Shown one piece after another: positions 11,125-25,382 of a DNA stretch of 64,000 nt; the first letter of the stretch is position 1; every line of letters begins with the position of its first letter. Source of the stretch: Rhizophagus irregularis (lineage: Eukaryota > Glomeromycota > Glomeromycetes > Glomerales > Glomeraceae); contig NC_089438.1 in NCBI RefSeq assembly GCF_026210795.1, positions 1,199,501-1,263,500 of the forward strand, written 5' to 3'. The translations under genes and the position numbers were made by a program. A model generated the notes under the pieces. That model did not search any database. It was not told the origin of the DNA and saw only the letters and a program-made list of their open reading frames with translations.

Positions 11125-12940
11125 TTTTTAATGTTAGCAAAAATTATTCTTAGCTATACATTTTATTTAATTGGTTATTTATATTTATTAACTTTTCTAT
11201 TGTTTAATTATTTGTAAATAAATATCTGTATATGAATTATCATTGTCATAGGTTTATTCTTACTTATGTATAGAACCATATTTAAAGATTTCACTGAAGT
11301 GACTAAGCAATGACTTTTATTTCTTTTTAAGTGGTTCATTAGCAATAATACTGTGTTTTTGCTCACAAAAAAAAGTTATTTGTTTTACTATCTAATTTTT
11401 TTTTAAATATGTTTCTAACAACAAAATATTTGAATAGTCAGTTAGCTATAACTTCAATATTAGTAATATTAGTTCAATTAAATATATAATTTCGGATTAT
11501 GAAAATATTAAATATCTTATTAAACCTAAATTTTGAAATTCTTTGATTTAAAGTAATGAATGACTAAATATAAATGGGCACTTGTATAATATTAATAATA
11601 AATATGTAATAAAACTTAAGAATTTTCAACCTGATGTACCTGATGACAGGCTGATGTGAAATAAATAAGACTATAATAGTAAAATATTACTTCGGAATTT
11701 ATACTACCTAATTAATACCTAACTTCTATCCTTGATACTGACTCTCATCTGATCCTAGTAATTCCAGTTAAAATATTATTACCGGCGATAACACTATGGC
11801 GCAATTTTAAATTAAATAATAAATCTTAAAAATCAAAGAAAATTGAAGAAAATTGCTAAATCTTGCGTGTAATAATTACTATACCAGCATTAGGGAGAAA
11901 TTTCGGGCAGAATTTACATTTTTAACTCTGCCTGGAACTTCGCCTAATTTGGTAATGTTGATCGTAACCGTTGGTGATATTTAGCAATACTCAAAATTAA
12001 ATTATTTATTTTGAAATAGTTTAAGTATATTAATTTAAATAGATTATCAATATCATGATTTAATAGAAAAATTGAATTGCAATTTTGTGGCTGTGACTGT
12101 GACTTTTACATAACTATGCCACAAGGCTTTGATATTACATGTGATAATGATGGTCTAAATGTAAACATTTAAATGTGTAGACTTTTTATTTGCTTGTTTG
12201 CTAAAAGAATTTAAATATAAATAGATCAGAAATTCATTGATTTATGCCTTTCAAAAAAACTACATTTTCTTTATATCTTTCTAAAACTTAAATTTTATTA
12301 AATATAATAATTTCTTTTAATATATATACCTTATTTAATAAATGTAAAATTTTCAATATTAAATAAAAATTTACCATTAGTCAGCCATAGAATAGAGTTG
12401 GGTTTGTAAAGCTCTTAATTATATTAATCCCTTGACATATTCACTCATAAACATCACTAAAAAAATCTTTTAAACATATATTTATTTTGATGGTTACTTT
12501 TTCCAATATCAAAACCCATGACTAGAATTGTAAACTTCCAAACACTGGACCCATTATTCTCTTAGAGACACCTCAGAAGTTATTAGTATCAATAATCACC
12601 ACTAAAACTTAATCATATATTGTCATCCATTGATATTCTTCAATTTAATAATAAAGCTGGAATCCTAGGATCAATAATATAAGAAATTCACATATAATCA
12701 AAGAACGCAAAAGAAAAATGATTTTGATATTATAGAATTGATCATAGTAGTAAAGTAAAAATAGAGAAATTGGAGAATTCCAATATGTTTAAAATTGAAA
12801 TTATAAAGTCAGAAGAAAATAAACGAAGAAAACTTTTACCTGAATAATCGACATTTGGTCCTGAATTATATTTTTTAAACAAACTAGAATATGTTATGTA
12901 TACTTCATGAATAAAGAACATATAAATATGATAAATATTA
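11125..12940. other. Intergenic, no gene seen
   Basis: AT-rich, low in coding signal on both strands; no repeats with defined ends were recognised. Confidence 0.4.
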
Positions 12941-15900
12941 TATTGCTATATTGTAATTTATTTAAAATGAGAGTTAAAGGCCAAACCATTAAGAATCAGA
13001 CAAATAATAAGATAGTTGAATATGGTTCACAAAAAATCAATTAAAATTACTTATCAATCATAATCAAAGCAGCGAAACGGATAGAAAGATTAATGAACCT
13101 CTAAAACTTGACTACACCAACGCATATAATACTATTCCAGATTCATTAGACATCTCTCACATTCCTTCATTTTAGCATCGTGTATTAACGATGAAAGATC
13201 TTAAGCCACAGGTTATAAATATCATTAAAATATTATGAAAAAGACAAAGTGGAGGAGCTAAAAATCTGGAAAACTGCAAGGTAGAACTATTAGATATAAA
13301 AATTACTTTATCAGAACCACAAGTTGCAATGTCTGATTTTTTAGAATATTATTATTGTCAATATGTCTTTACTATGCCATGCACCCTTATCAAGATCGTA
13401 TAGACAAGTAGAAGGTGTATGTATCTTTTCTACTATAATATTACTGTTATACTTAAAGCCTATTAAGAATACTGCAATAACATTTTAATTCTGCTGAGAT
13501 GAGCCCATCATAATTCAATTGTAATTTATGATATAGTCAATATTGACAAAATAGTGAAAAACATACTATGTTTTCTGTAAATATATGCAGTTAATATTTT
13601 ACTATATATTTATTGTGTTGTCCTTATATTATATTTAATAATAAATCTTTTGGGACTTTTTAACATGCTATCAAGATGTCACAATATTGGCAATTTCTTG
13701 ATTTATATGTTTATATTTTTTCACCAGACAAATTATTTGAATGTCATAATTTGATTTGTTATATGTTCATATCTTATTTTTACTCAAAAAAGGATCTCTC
13801 TTCGCTGATCACTTTGTCAAATTTTCCAAGACGATATAGAAAAAATCCTTACCAAAAAGAAAAGTTCCTTCTGAGATCTACACGTCACCTAAGAAACAAA
13901 AAATTCACTTCACTATATACAACCTCACTAAACTTTCAACTAAACATGCCTAACAGCTCTAGTATTTGTTCTATAAATTTTGATATTGAATACCCAAGAG
14001 AAGCAAAATGATCCAAGACAAATGAGTGAACACAATAATATTATAAAAGGAAGTGTAGCAAAAAGCATTACGTACCGTCCATGGATTTTTTCATGACCAA
14101 GATGGAATAATATAATTATTGAAAGAAATTTATGAAAATTATATCAACTTAGTGCTAAAACTATTAGGGCTACTAAAAAAACTATTTATCAGTTGAACAC
14201 TCAATGATAAGTAACTTTTTTGAGCATAGTAATACCAATGCCATTTACTACTGATTAAGTATAAAATATTCATATAGAAAAATGATATTAATAGCAAAAA
14301 AAAAAGATATAAATCCTTCAAAAGGTTACTAGATACAAAAAAATTTATAAAATTACTACAGAAAAAAGCTATAATATCAAACATTTTTAATCCAATAAAG
14401 CTTATGAAATGAATGTATTAATATAAGAAAATATATATTAGTATTCAGACTAGAAATTTTGCAAACTAAAAGAAAAGCATTACCTACAGAAGAGGTATTA
14501 TGATGAGTTTTAAAAGGATAAAATGGCGAAAGAACCTTAAATAGATATTAGGAAAATGGCAGTAGGGAATAATAAAAATTCCATTGTTGCTACATTTCAT
14601 TCACCAAACTCCTACCATGCAATTCTTATCAATATTTTCTTATAATAAAAAATATATTTTTTTTACGCTTCATCATTCTTTATTTGGGTGGATTCAGAAT
14701 TAAAGAATATATATGAGATCGATAGTGAATGTACATGGCTTGAGCAGAAAGAAACTATCATCACCAAATTACTTCCACCACTTTATAAATTAGTTAACAA
14801 AAGATATAGTGTTTCGAATGGTGACTTATTGTTCTATAACATTCAATATTCTACCAACTTTAACACAACTTGTTGTGATTATGGAGATATTCATATGCTT
14901 TGTTAAAACCATAAAATGGCGAACACCTTAAAGAAGGTGAAAACAATTAAATAAGAGCATTTTTCTGTGCCTCTCTCACAATCTCTTTCACTCATCATTA
15001 CCAACCAATATTCTAGAAATAAAAAGATTTAGTAATAATTATTAATTATATTTTAAAAGTAATTTGAGACAATAATTTTGGAAAATAATTGACTTACATA
15101 GTAAATAATATAAAAGCCTTCACAAAGAATATGTTAAGAATCCCTGGATTAAGTAATAAAAAAATATTGAAGTTCAAATAATGAAAATAGCAAGTATTAT
15201 TTATATAAAATACACAATACTATGTTAAATTTCTAAAAAAAATTCAAGAACTGGAAGAGATTAATTACAGTATTTAAGATTTATAATTATCTCCATTCAA
15301 CTATGTGATAATTTCTTAATGCCAGTTATGAAGTAATAATTAAATTACAGAATTATTAATTAAACAAAAAATATATATATCTACAAAATTTCTGTAGTTT
15401 ATTATTAAATTAAAAAAATATATATTTTACCAGTTACAAAAACATTATGATTGATTAACTTCAGTTATATATGATATAGTTTAATTACTAAAACAAAGAT
15501 AGTCTTGTATTACAAAATAGATTAATATAATTTCTTCAAAACTAGAACCACTAGCTTCACATATTTGTAATACATTTAAAAAGTAAAATAATTTCAGGAT
15601 GATATTGAAGATATGTTTGTAATTGAGCTTTTAGGACTGTTATTTACTAAGGAAGATCTCAATTTAGAATACCTATTCACAAGGGGGATATATAAATTTC
15701 AAAGAAGAATGATAGAAGAAGAATGATAGAAGAAGAATGATAGAAGAGTTATGAGACATAATGTAGTTAGCCATATTAGGCATCATTTCATTTATACCTG
15801 TAAACAGACAAAAATACACTTCTGGACTGTAGGGTTTCTTAATGAAATAGTACTAAAAGTACTTTGTTGATGGATTCCAAATGAAGTTGAAAGTATTTCA

Positions 15901-18100
15901 TCAAAGAAATAATTTTATTTACTTCAAAATTAAAATAAGCTGAGTTTTAAGGAATATGAGATATGATTGTCTTTATGTGATATTATTATTTGAAAATAAA
16001 ATTCTTTAATGCATCAGACTATTAGTATACTATCAAATATTGCTAATAGGAAACAAGCATGGTCAACAGAAATCAACCAAAAACATACTCATGAGATGTC
16101 TAAAGTCTAGCAAAAATTATCCAATGAAAATCATTTACATAAAGATTAAAGCATTTATCCTCTTAGATTAAAATATAATAAAAATTATTTGCTATGCAAA
16201 TTATTTTATTTTATCACACACTTTGATAGAGTTAGACTTGTAAGTCTGTAAGGTTATCATTGATAAATTCTTTAGTTTCCTGCTAATTAATCTAATTAAT
16301 GTGATTTGAGATGCTATTTTTTTCAATACTAATAGGATTTTGTGGGTTAAAAAAATTCCATTACTATTTATAACCACTAATGGTATTAATGAATTTTACT
16401 CATAACCACAAATGGCATTTATGAATTTTTATTTAAATATGATTGGCTCAAGAGATAGAAAAGAAATACAAATACATGCAAGGAAAAGTAGATGATCCAA
16501 CAAATTGCACATTAAATGATTGTAAAATTCTTGAAACTTTTCAGCTCATAATGAGCCTGGAAGTTTGACAATCATAAAGATTTCAAAACGCTAAAGAAAA
16601 AGCTAATTTGAATAAATATCAAAAGTATAGAATGAGGTCTCCAATCACTCCACAAAAGTTGGCAAGAAACAAGGAGACAAATCCTCCAAAAAACTGGAGG
16701 CGCAAAAAAAATTAGATAGAGCCATAATAAATTTAATTGATGCGTTTAATGATAGACGTTTTTGTAATTTTATGATCTATTTTCCATAGATAGTCTTTAT
16801 CTGATCAGAATCAATCTACTTCCGATTATCTTTTATGCACCTAGTTATTTTTCAACTTATATTATCTATTTATTACATAAATCAACTTTTTGATAGAGAA
16901 ATAATCTATAAAAAAACTAATTTAAATTTATGAAATAATTACATATATATAAAAAAATATGCATATTATGCAAAATTATTTTTATATTTTAAATTTAAAT
17001 TTACTTATTTTCTTTGATATTATTATCATATTATTAGTATTCCTTAAAATTTTCACCACTTTTATTCTATTCACATTATTATTTTTGTTATAACAAGAAC
17101 AAATAATTTCTACAATTTGTAGTAAATATTCATTACCACCATTATCCTTAATATTAATGATGTTGCCACTTTAAATATTTATATTATAATCATCACCTAT
17201 AATTTCTCAATTATCAACTTTACCAATTTTCTTTCATTTAGACGAATAAATATTATTGAGGAGTCAAGAAATTGAGAATCAAGATCAAGATTTATAACAC
17301 TTCAAGAATATTGTGTATGGTTGGAGAGAGAGAGAAAAAGCCAAATATTATTCAAAAACTTCCACTATGGCTTTTATAAAAAACAAACATCTCCATTAAC
17401 TTTGCATGAATTACACATTAAAGATTACATAGGAGAGCTGATTCTATCCACTGAATTAGAAATTTATACAATTAATAACAAAAATATTGATTGGATAAAT
17501 CAATTTACCTATCACAAGTGGAAGGACAACTCGACAAGATACGACAGATATGGTCTCAGGAGATACGATGGAAGGAGTCATTAAGACCATTCTCCCACAA
17601 AGCATTAATAGCTACGTTTTCGATTACAATGAAAAAGAGTTAAGATGAATTTAAAAAAACAAGTGAATTACATATTGTGAAAGACAACTAGTTTGTTAAA
17701 GCAATTTAATTGTGATTATTTTCATTGTCCTTAACAAGTTACTTATAATTGATTATTTTCTGACTTATTGGTTAATTATAATGATAATTACTACTTTATA
17801 AGATTACTAATATTTTGTTGAAGCAACTAATTTTATCATACATATCAATTTTAAGATTTTTAATAATTTGCATGCACAATTTATCTCAAAGATTAATGGT
17901 TTCAAAAGTCTTCAGAATCATATAAAATACTAGTAGTATTAGATAATGTATCAATTTATAAGAAACAATAATTATATAATACTTATTGATGCATTTAAAT
18001 ACTTTTCTTAGCTACAGTAATATTCATTTTATTAATAATAGAACATAAGATTTTTAAGCTAAATAGTAGGGAGAATTGTACTTTGAAGCGGCGGTCATTC
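12941..18100 (+). other. Gene-poor tract with traces of decayed coding sequence
   Basis: Several short plus-strand stretches have non-random amino-acid character but are cut by stops within 30-110 codons, for example 13240-13370, 13676-14011, 14688-14906, 16560-16710 (reading K-Y-Q-K-Y-R-M-R-S-P-I-T-P-Q-K-L) and 17321-17584. None has a recognisable family. They share strand with the relics further right and may derive from one large decayed element. I call no gene here. Confidence 0.3.
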
Positions 18101-18119
18101 AATTATAAAATAATAAGGT

Positions 18120-18760
18120 GGAGTTAGAAAAAGATAAAAAGACTTGGAGTAGTTGGTCATGTGAGCTTGAGTTAGAGTTGGAGAAAATGGGATACGAATT
18201 ACATAGTCCTAAGACAGGAGTTAGCTCTAAAAAGTTATAAAAATGGTGTAAAACATATCAGTATCTTTTTATGATAATACTTTATACACTATTTAAGCCA
18301 CTTTAATATAATCTCGAATCTGTAGAATGACTGGAGGATACCAAGGACACCAAGGACAACTCTGATGATTATAGTGACTATGTCAGGGTGGACAAGAATC
18401 TGGGTAATCGCAAAAATGTATTAGGTTGCAATATCTTGCACGTAGTTATCAGAGATTAGAGGGTGGTAAATAAAAATGTATATAATGTGATTGATGATAG
18501 ATTAATGATAAACCCACCAACTTGGGAGAAAATAGAATATCATGTAGCAAATGTCAAGTCATCACATCAAACTCCCAAACGTCAATAGTTAATAGGAATC
18601 ATTTATCAATTAAGTTTTTAAAAATAACTTATTAAAATATTAAGAGTTATAAATGATTCACCATTCAATAATTTGTGGAATATTTCATTTAGTGATAAAT
18701 GGAATTTCTCAATAGAGGGGGTGAATTATAAAGAGCATTTGTTAACAAATTGCCTTGAAA
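18120..18760 (+). pseudogene. Decayed coding relic, family unknown
   Basis: One frame gives a run rich in charged and aromatic residues (VELEKDKKTWSSWSCELE and onward), interrupted by stops, then resumes after frame changes with D-D-R-L-M-I-N-P-P-T-W-E-K-I and a Trp-containing block near 18650-18770. The amount of interrupted but protein-like sequence exceeds what the surrounding AT-rich DNA gives. No family recognised; probably part of the same decayed element as the relics at 20.0-21.4 kb. Confidence 0.2.
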
Positions 18761-19908
18761 TAAAGGTTTTTATATAAATTGTTGGACAACTTCTAATCAC
18801 CAAGCAAAAATTGCACATTAAATAAAAACCTAGAAACTTGGATTTAAATTATAAGTAAAATTTCAAACATAATGGGTAGTAAAATAATTAAGGTTAAATA
18901 ATATATTAATATTAATTAATATTAATAAAACTTAATAAATTGTTTTAGATATGGTTTTATTCATTTTGACACCATCAAGCAGAAAAATAATTTCTTAAAT
19001 TTTGTGAAAACAAGAATAATTATCAGACCGTATGGCAAAAAAATAATATTTAATAACTACTATATCTCAAGCAATGAATGGAAAATATAAGCAGAAATTT
19101 CTATAAACTATTTTCTTTTACAGTAAATCAAAGAATATTCAACAATGTTAAAAATAATACAAAAGAGTAATTACAATAATATGGAAATGGCAATAACTGT
19201 AAATATAATATACTTTAACAAGTAGTTGAATTGTTAATCAAATATCAATTATCATTATAATAGTTATAAAAAATTAAATCAACCAAAAAGATTTCAAGAC
19301 ATTTATGACCATTTATTAATAAGATGAGAAAATTTGAAAGTGAGAATTTTGATTATTATTCAAAAAGTAGATTAATTACTGAAACTTAAACAATCATATA
19401 ATTATGACATCAAAATAGATATCTATATATAACAAATTTGTTAGTTGAAATAGCAAGTTTTTATTCAATATTAATTTAAATAATATTACTAAAATTGAGG
19501 CATGAGAAAAGAGAAATACTGCAACAAACAGAAGGGAATTTTAATCATCCTACAAATCATTTCTAATTTAATTATTATATGAAAAGTATAATTCAACAAA
19601 TAAAACATATTTATTATAGTTATTATGGGAAATCATATAAATTCAGAAACAATTATGATGAATTATTATATAACAGATGAAAATTTTACAATTTTTTTTT
19701 TATTTTAGGGGAAATCTCTTGCTACAATGCATATACCAAAAGTGAATTTATGCATAGACTGGTGATATAATAATTGAAGTTTTTCATTTTAATGACGAGT
19801 ATACATATTATATATATATTCATTTTGATCAATTACTTGGAATAACTTGAAGTTTGATGTGAGTGTCAATAATAAAAAAAATGGACTAGATGCAATGATT
19901 TCAAAAGC

Positions 19909-20570
19909 TTGTATAGCAGTCCCTGGAATAGTTTTTCATATTCTGATACATATGAAAAATTTCAACAAATTATTAAAAATGGTAGTATTATTCAACAAAA
20001 AAATGAAAGAAATGAATTAAGAAAAGAACATTATGCAAATGAGAGAAAAGAACTTACTAGCTCTTACAAAAACAATGAACATTACTGGTCATAATTCATA
20101 TCATGGTTGCAGATTTTGATATTGAATATAAAATTATATAAAAAAATTTAAAAAATTACAAAGACAGCAGGCGTATCATGTATTTATTGTAGTGAAAACC
20201 ATTGGATTTTTACTGCAGTTATATACTGTATAATTACAAAGGAAGTTGCATAAATTGCTGGAAGAGCAATTCACGAAATACTTATGGAAGTAAGAGAAAT
20301 AGCAATTTGCCAGTAATTGAAAGACCTTCCTAGCAGAATCAGAAATCCCCAAATTAAGACAAAAAGAGAATAATAGATGTAGTGAATGTGGTGAACAAAA
20401 AAGATATTTGTAGTAAATGTGAGACGAAAAATTAATTAATCAAGTAAATGCTTTGGACATTCAGTTGGTCCTAAAAAGTGCTTTTATGCTAACTGTAAAC
20501 TTGAATTTGATTTAAAACAACTTAGCACTATCAGTGATAAAAAGAAGTATTGTTCAGATTATTTAGAAAG
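19909..20570 (+). pseudogene. Decayed relic with zinc-finger-like cysteines
   Basis: The first open stretch (19909-20094) reads W-N-S-F-S-Y-S-D-T-Y-E-K-F, then frames change repeatedly. From about 20375 two cysteine-rich pieces appear in different frames: CSECGEQKRYL, and later GHSVGPKKCFYANC with a further K-K-K-Y-C-S-D-Y. These resemble a broken zinc-binding region of a transposon or DNA-binding protein. Stops and frameshifts rule out an intact gene. Confidence 0.25.
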
Positions 20571-21044
20571 ATGAAAATACTCTATTTTGTTGTTTCTGCA
20601 TGATATCAAAGGAAAATATATCAAAATGGTGCAGGAGCAGGTGCACTCCATAAGAGATTTTGCTTTTTGCTTCGATTGTAAAATGCAAGGGGTACATAAA
20701 CTCTTTTAAAAAACTTTTTTTTAGTTTACATTTTTCAAATAACATATTGTTGAATTTCGAAGTTTTTTAAAGAAATTATGGTAGATATTTCAATAATTTA
20801 TTTTATTATTAATTAATATTATTTATAAAACATTAAGGGCAAAGCATCTTGTTTGAATTATCATCAATTAATTTGCCTGGATTTACTTATTTTACATTAT
20901 TCTTTGAAATAGATATTTGAACAAATATCATATTTTGTGTAATCATATCAATATTTTTTCTTCTGATAAAAGAGTTTAGTCAAAATATTTTGGATGAATA
21001 TATCTGATTTATTTAAGAAAAATCTACTTATAAAAATAGCATAA

Positions 21045-21410
21045 ATGAAAATAATTCTTACTCTTTATACAGATGGTAGACCAGATCATCAAGTTACTTA
21101 TATTTGTCTAGTCAACCTTAAATGCATTATTATTAAAGTTAAATTTGGATTTAATAATTACTACAAAACTCTACCAGCAGGCTACTCTCAAAACATAATA
21201 TTTTATGATGATTATCCTAAGCAGATAAAAGATATGAATGAGCCATTAAATGATACTAAACAAATATGCGTCAAGTTCTTGTGGCTAGGGACCAGAACAA
21301 GTTCATGACAAAAACAAACCTTCCATCATGGGAAGTATGTGATACTTTAGGGATTTTTCTAGCACAAGGATATCGTAAATCATTTTCAAATATTAATAAT
21401 ATTGGTGTAT
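21045..21410 (+). pseudogene. Decayed transposase-like fragment (TDGxPDHxxTY)
   Basis: The open stretch begins with a strand-turn motif LYTDGRPDHQVTY. I associate (T/S)DG-G-PDH-x-T-(Y/F) with a group of DDE-type transposase-like proteins found repeatedly in Rhizophagus and invertebrate genomes, in which the first Asp is likely catalytic; here the second Gly is replaced by Arg. After a frame change near 21280 the text continues VLVARDQNKFMTKTN and PSWEVCDTLG before stops. No intact gene. The family link is from memory and is weak evidence. Confidence 0.3.
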
Positions 21411-22750
21411 AGATTGTTTATATATCTTAACATTTAATATAAATTAGGATTATTGTCTGTAATGGGTTGGGTATGAACAAGTTATGTAACAAGTAGTATT
21501 TTTTAAATTTACTATGAACTTGAATCAATTAATTATGAAGTCAAAAAAATTATATATTATAATCTAAAAGGTTCTATTTACTAATAAGCTATACTCAGAA
21601 TTTGTTCAAATACACAAGATAGAAAAATTAACAAATGAGAAATTAAGATTATAGTAAGGATTGATATGAAAACGTGTAAAAATTGCTTAAGAAAAATGCA
21701 TTGTAGAATAGCAAAGATAAATAAGAACTATTATACATTACACGGACAGAATTTCGAGCAGAGAATTTAAGATTTTAGAAGTCCCTAACAATGTTGATAA
21801 AAATATTATTGAAAATAGCATTCAACGATTACTACATGGAAGTCCATTCTTTATTACGGATAATAATTATCCTCACCTATCATATGGGTACCATCAAACG
21901 CACACTATCACAATTGCAACCATATGATATTGACAACTATATCAAATGGCAAATGAATTTTATAAACAATATCAGATATGAATATAGCCAACCACAACCG
22001 ATAAAAGTTTTAAATATAGATCCGACAATATTTTATTTTCTATTGATTCAAATCTTCTTCCATCTGAGGTGTAAAATATTAAGAATATCATATTGTTAAT
22101 GTTTTATTTTTATCTATTGTTCATTATTTTAATATTAGAAGTCAAGCCAATATATAGACCTATGTACAAATATAAACTACAAGATAGAATGATATAGGAT
22201 CAAAAGATTGGAAGCAACACTGCCTTAGCCGTCTAGTACTTAGTATTGAGTTTTTTGTATTGAAATTTATATAGTAATCTCAAGTATAATCACTAGTAAT
22301 TTCCAGGAATTATTCAGAATCATTCTTGTAATCATAATGATGGATTATCTATAAAGGAACTTTTACATATAAAAATATTCTATAACACATCCTTTAAATA
22401 CTCTAATCTATAAAGTTTAGTAAAAGTTAAATAGTTAACTAAAAAGTTTTTATGATATTAATTAATATACATTTAATTTATTTATATGATTTCAATTAGC
22501 AGAATCGTCAAAATGTAGTTTAAAGTAAATAAATCTTGGATAATTTGAATTAATAAGTTGTAAAATTTTCTTTTTCTTATTTCTTAATATTGTCTTAAAT
22601 TATAAATAAGAAATTAAGAATTAATTTTTATAATTATGCTAGGTACAATTTTGACAAAATGTCAATAATTTATTTTTTGAGATTTATCTGTATTAATATA
22701 TTATCAATTTGTTATATTTAACTTACTTCTATCAGCACCATTATATTCAA
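21411..22750. other. Intergenic, no gene seen
   Basis: AT-rich. The open frame at 21791-22099 has no recognisable motif and lies in the tail of the decayed tract; not called as a gene. Confidence 0.4.
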
Positions 22751-22757
22751 CAAAAAT

Positions 22758-23118
22758 TATAAATCACATCACTGGTGTTCAACACCACAGTTATATGTAT
22801 TAATTATTTTTTTTTTATTTATCATATAATTTTTTATTCTTTATTATTATAGTCTAATTAAGATGTTTCTATTAATAAAATATTATAATCCATATTGCAA
22901 TATTTAATGCTGTATCATATACTTACATATATTTTTCTTAATTTTTCAATTTTTTTTTTTATTTTGCAATATTTATGGTATAAATAAAAAAAAAAGTACT
23001 AAGTGACCATTTTCAGGGGTGCTGAACAATTTTAATTAAAGTAACTTCTTTAATTTAAGCATAGTTTTCATGAAAACCACATACTATGGTGTTGAGCACC
23101 AGTGGTGTGATTTATAAA
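22758..23118. mobile_element. About 360-bp MITE, possibly Tc1/mariner type
   Basis: Terminal inverted repeats of about 35 bp: left TATAAATCACATCACTGGTG at 22759 on, continuing TTCAACACCA; right end the complement at about 23083-23117 with three or four mismatches. A TA dinucleotide sits at each outer edge, compatible with the TA target of Tc1/mariner elements. The interior is AT-rich and non-coding. Confidence 0.55.
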
Positions 23119-25382
23119 GCTCCATATCCAATATTTAATTTGGTAAATTAGTGCTATTAAAATATATAGTAAAAAAAAATTACTCATCTGCGTGCCTATT
23201 TTTTTTGCTTTTAAAATATTGTTACTTAAATTATGAATTTTATTTATGCTTGATAAATATGAATTTTTGATTATTATCATTGGTACTAAATTATCGTTTT
23301 AAGATTCCTGTCAATTTTCTATATTTGTTAGTTTAATACTAGTAATATCTGATTTCTAAATTTTAATTATATTCTTTCTGTTCTATTATTTTAATATCAG
23401 GATTCAGGAGAAAGTAATTTTTTTTTTAAAAATTTTTAAAAGAAATTTTCTTATTATGCATATTCATGCATAATTAAAACGCTTAGACTTTTTTTGATAT
23501 CAAAAAAAAAAAAAAAAAAATTTAGTTTTGGGTTTTCTATGCCACCTTTGTTTGTATTATAAATTAAATAGTAATAGGATTTTATTAAGAATTTTATTTT
23601 TGTTGATTGTCTTAGATTAATATTTTATTTTTACATTGAATATTTGTGAATCCGTTATCATACTTTGATCAAAAATTCAATTTTAAAGTTAAATATCATT
23701 AAATTACGTAATTTGTTACAATTTAAAATCCATTTTGACAGGAATGGAATCTTTATTCATAAAATATTCTGGATATACTCTTGTATGTATTATTATAAAT
23801 AAAGGATTAAGGTTCTTGCCAATAAATAACATCATAGTTAATATTAAAGATGCCTAAGTAAAAAAGTATATTTATTGTATAACTAGTCAAAACACAACTC
23901 AAACTTCTACAAAAAAAAAGAATATAAGTGTAAGTGTCTTATTAATGAAGAAAAAGCAACAAGAGAAAGCCAAAAATAAAATACCAAAATTAAAATCTCA
24001 AATATTTTCTCGTAGCGTCAACCTACAAAGTCAGAATCCAATAGCAACAATACAAAATTAAAAAAGTGATTTTAAATGTTTTAAATAATAAAGACAAAAT
24101 CGATTCAATAATAAAAACACCCTAAATCAGTCCTAAATCAGCCTAAATATATAAAATTAGATACTTGTTGGCAACAAAATCGCCACGCATCAGCCTAATC
24201 CAGTTGCTGCGTCATCTGATCAGATGATTATTTGCTGTTCTTAAAAAGAGATCATATTGAGATGAACCTAAAGAAGTGGAGTATTGTAATTATTAGTCAA
24301 TTTAATTATAAAGGAAAATTTAATTTATTTAGGTTAATAACAAACAATTATGGCTATTAAAAAAAATAAATTTTTTTTTATACCCTTTTGTATCCGATTG
24401 GTATGTTCCTATATATATACAGTATGTTGTGCCCCACGATTTGCGTCATATGTCAACTGTAATTTTTTTAATTTCTACAAATATAAATCTGATTGTACTG
24501 AAATTTGAATTATATATTTACAAATATGACGAATAAATTTAACTAGCCAATAAAGTAATAAAGTAAATTATAGTTACAAAAAATAGAAATAAACATTATT
24601 TATAATAAATAATTCAAAATATAAAATATTTATTCCAAATTTTCAGGATATATGTAATTTGTTATGATGCACAAGTTCGCTTATAAAAGTAAGTAATAGT
24701 TATTTTACGAGGAGTCATGATATTCATGCGACACGTGAAATAACAACTCTTTTCTCTCATGGAGACTAACGTCCAGAAAGGGAAAGGTACAAATAAATTA
24801 TAAATACACGTGAGCATGAAAAATATCATCAGGAGAAATTACAGGCATGATAAAAAAAAAAACTTAAAAACGCCGGAACCCGACGTTTTTTCATTAAAAA
24901 AAAATAAAAATTCGCTTTTTTTTTAATTAAAAACGTCGAACCATGAATATATATATCATCAAAAAAATCACTGGCGACCAATTAGTAAATATGAGATAAA
25001 ATTGATTTAATCAATAAAAAAAAAAATAGTTTACATAGTTTACTTATATCAAACTATTCAAAATTGACCAATGTCAAATACTGGGCTATGGATCCGTAAC
25101 TTACCTTGTAACACCCGAAAAATCCCGAAATCTGGGCAGAATTATAAATGATCGGCGCTGCGCTGCATAATTGTTGGGTGTAATTGTTATACAATCGGAG
25201 AATTCCGATCATCATTCAAACAATCAAATTTGAATGTAATATTGTTTACTAAATATAATTATATGGGAAAAAAATTTTTTTTTATAGGTATAATTTTTTT
25301 TTTATCGCACAAAAAAAAAAAAAAAAAAAATTTAAAATCTTCACTTTATATAAAGATTAAAACTTTTTAACGATAACAGATA
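23119..25382. other. Intergenic, no intact gene seen
   Basis: Contains long A/T homopolymer runs, a small imperfect palindrome with CGCCGGAACCCGACG near 24868-24950, and a short block at about 25110-25190 in which GTAACACCC and GGGTGTAATT form an inverted pair around GATCGGCGCTGCGCTGC. These may be short fold-back remnants. The last 150 bases before the F-box gene are A- and T-tract rich and presumably hold its promoter. Confidence 0.4.
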
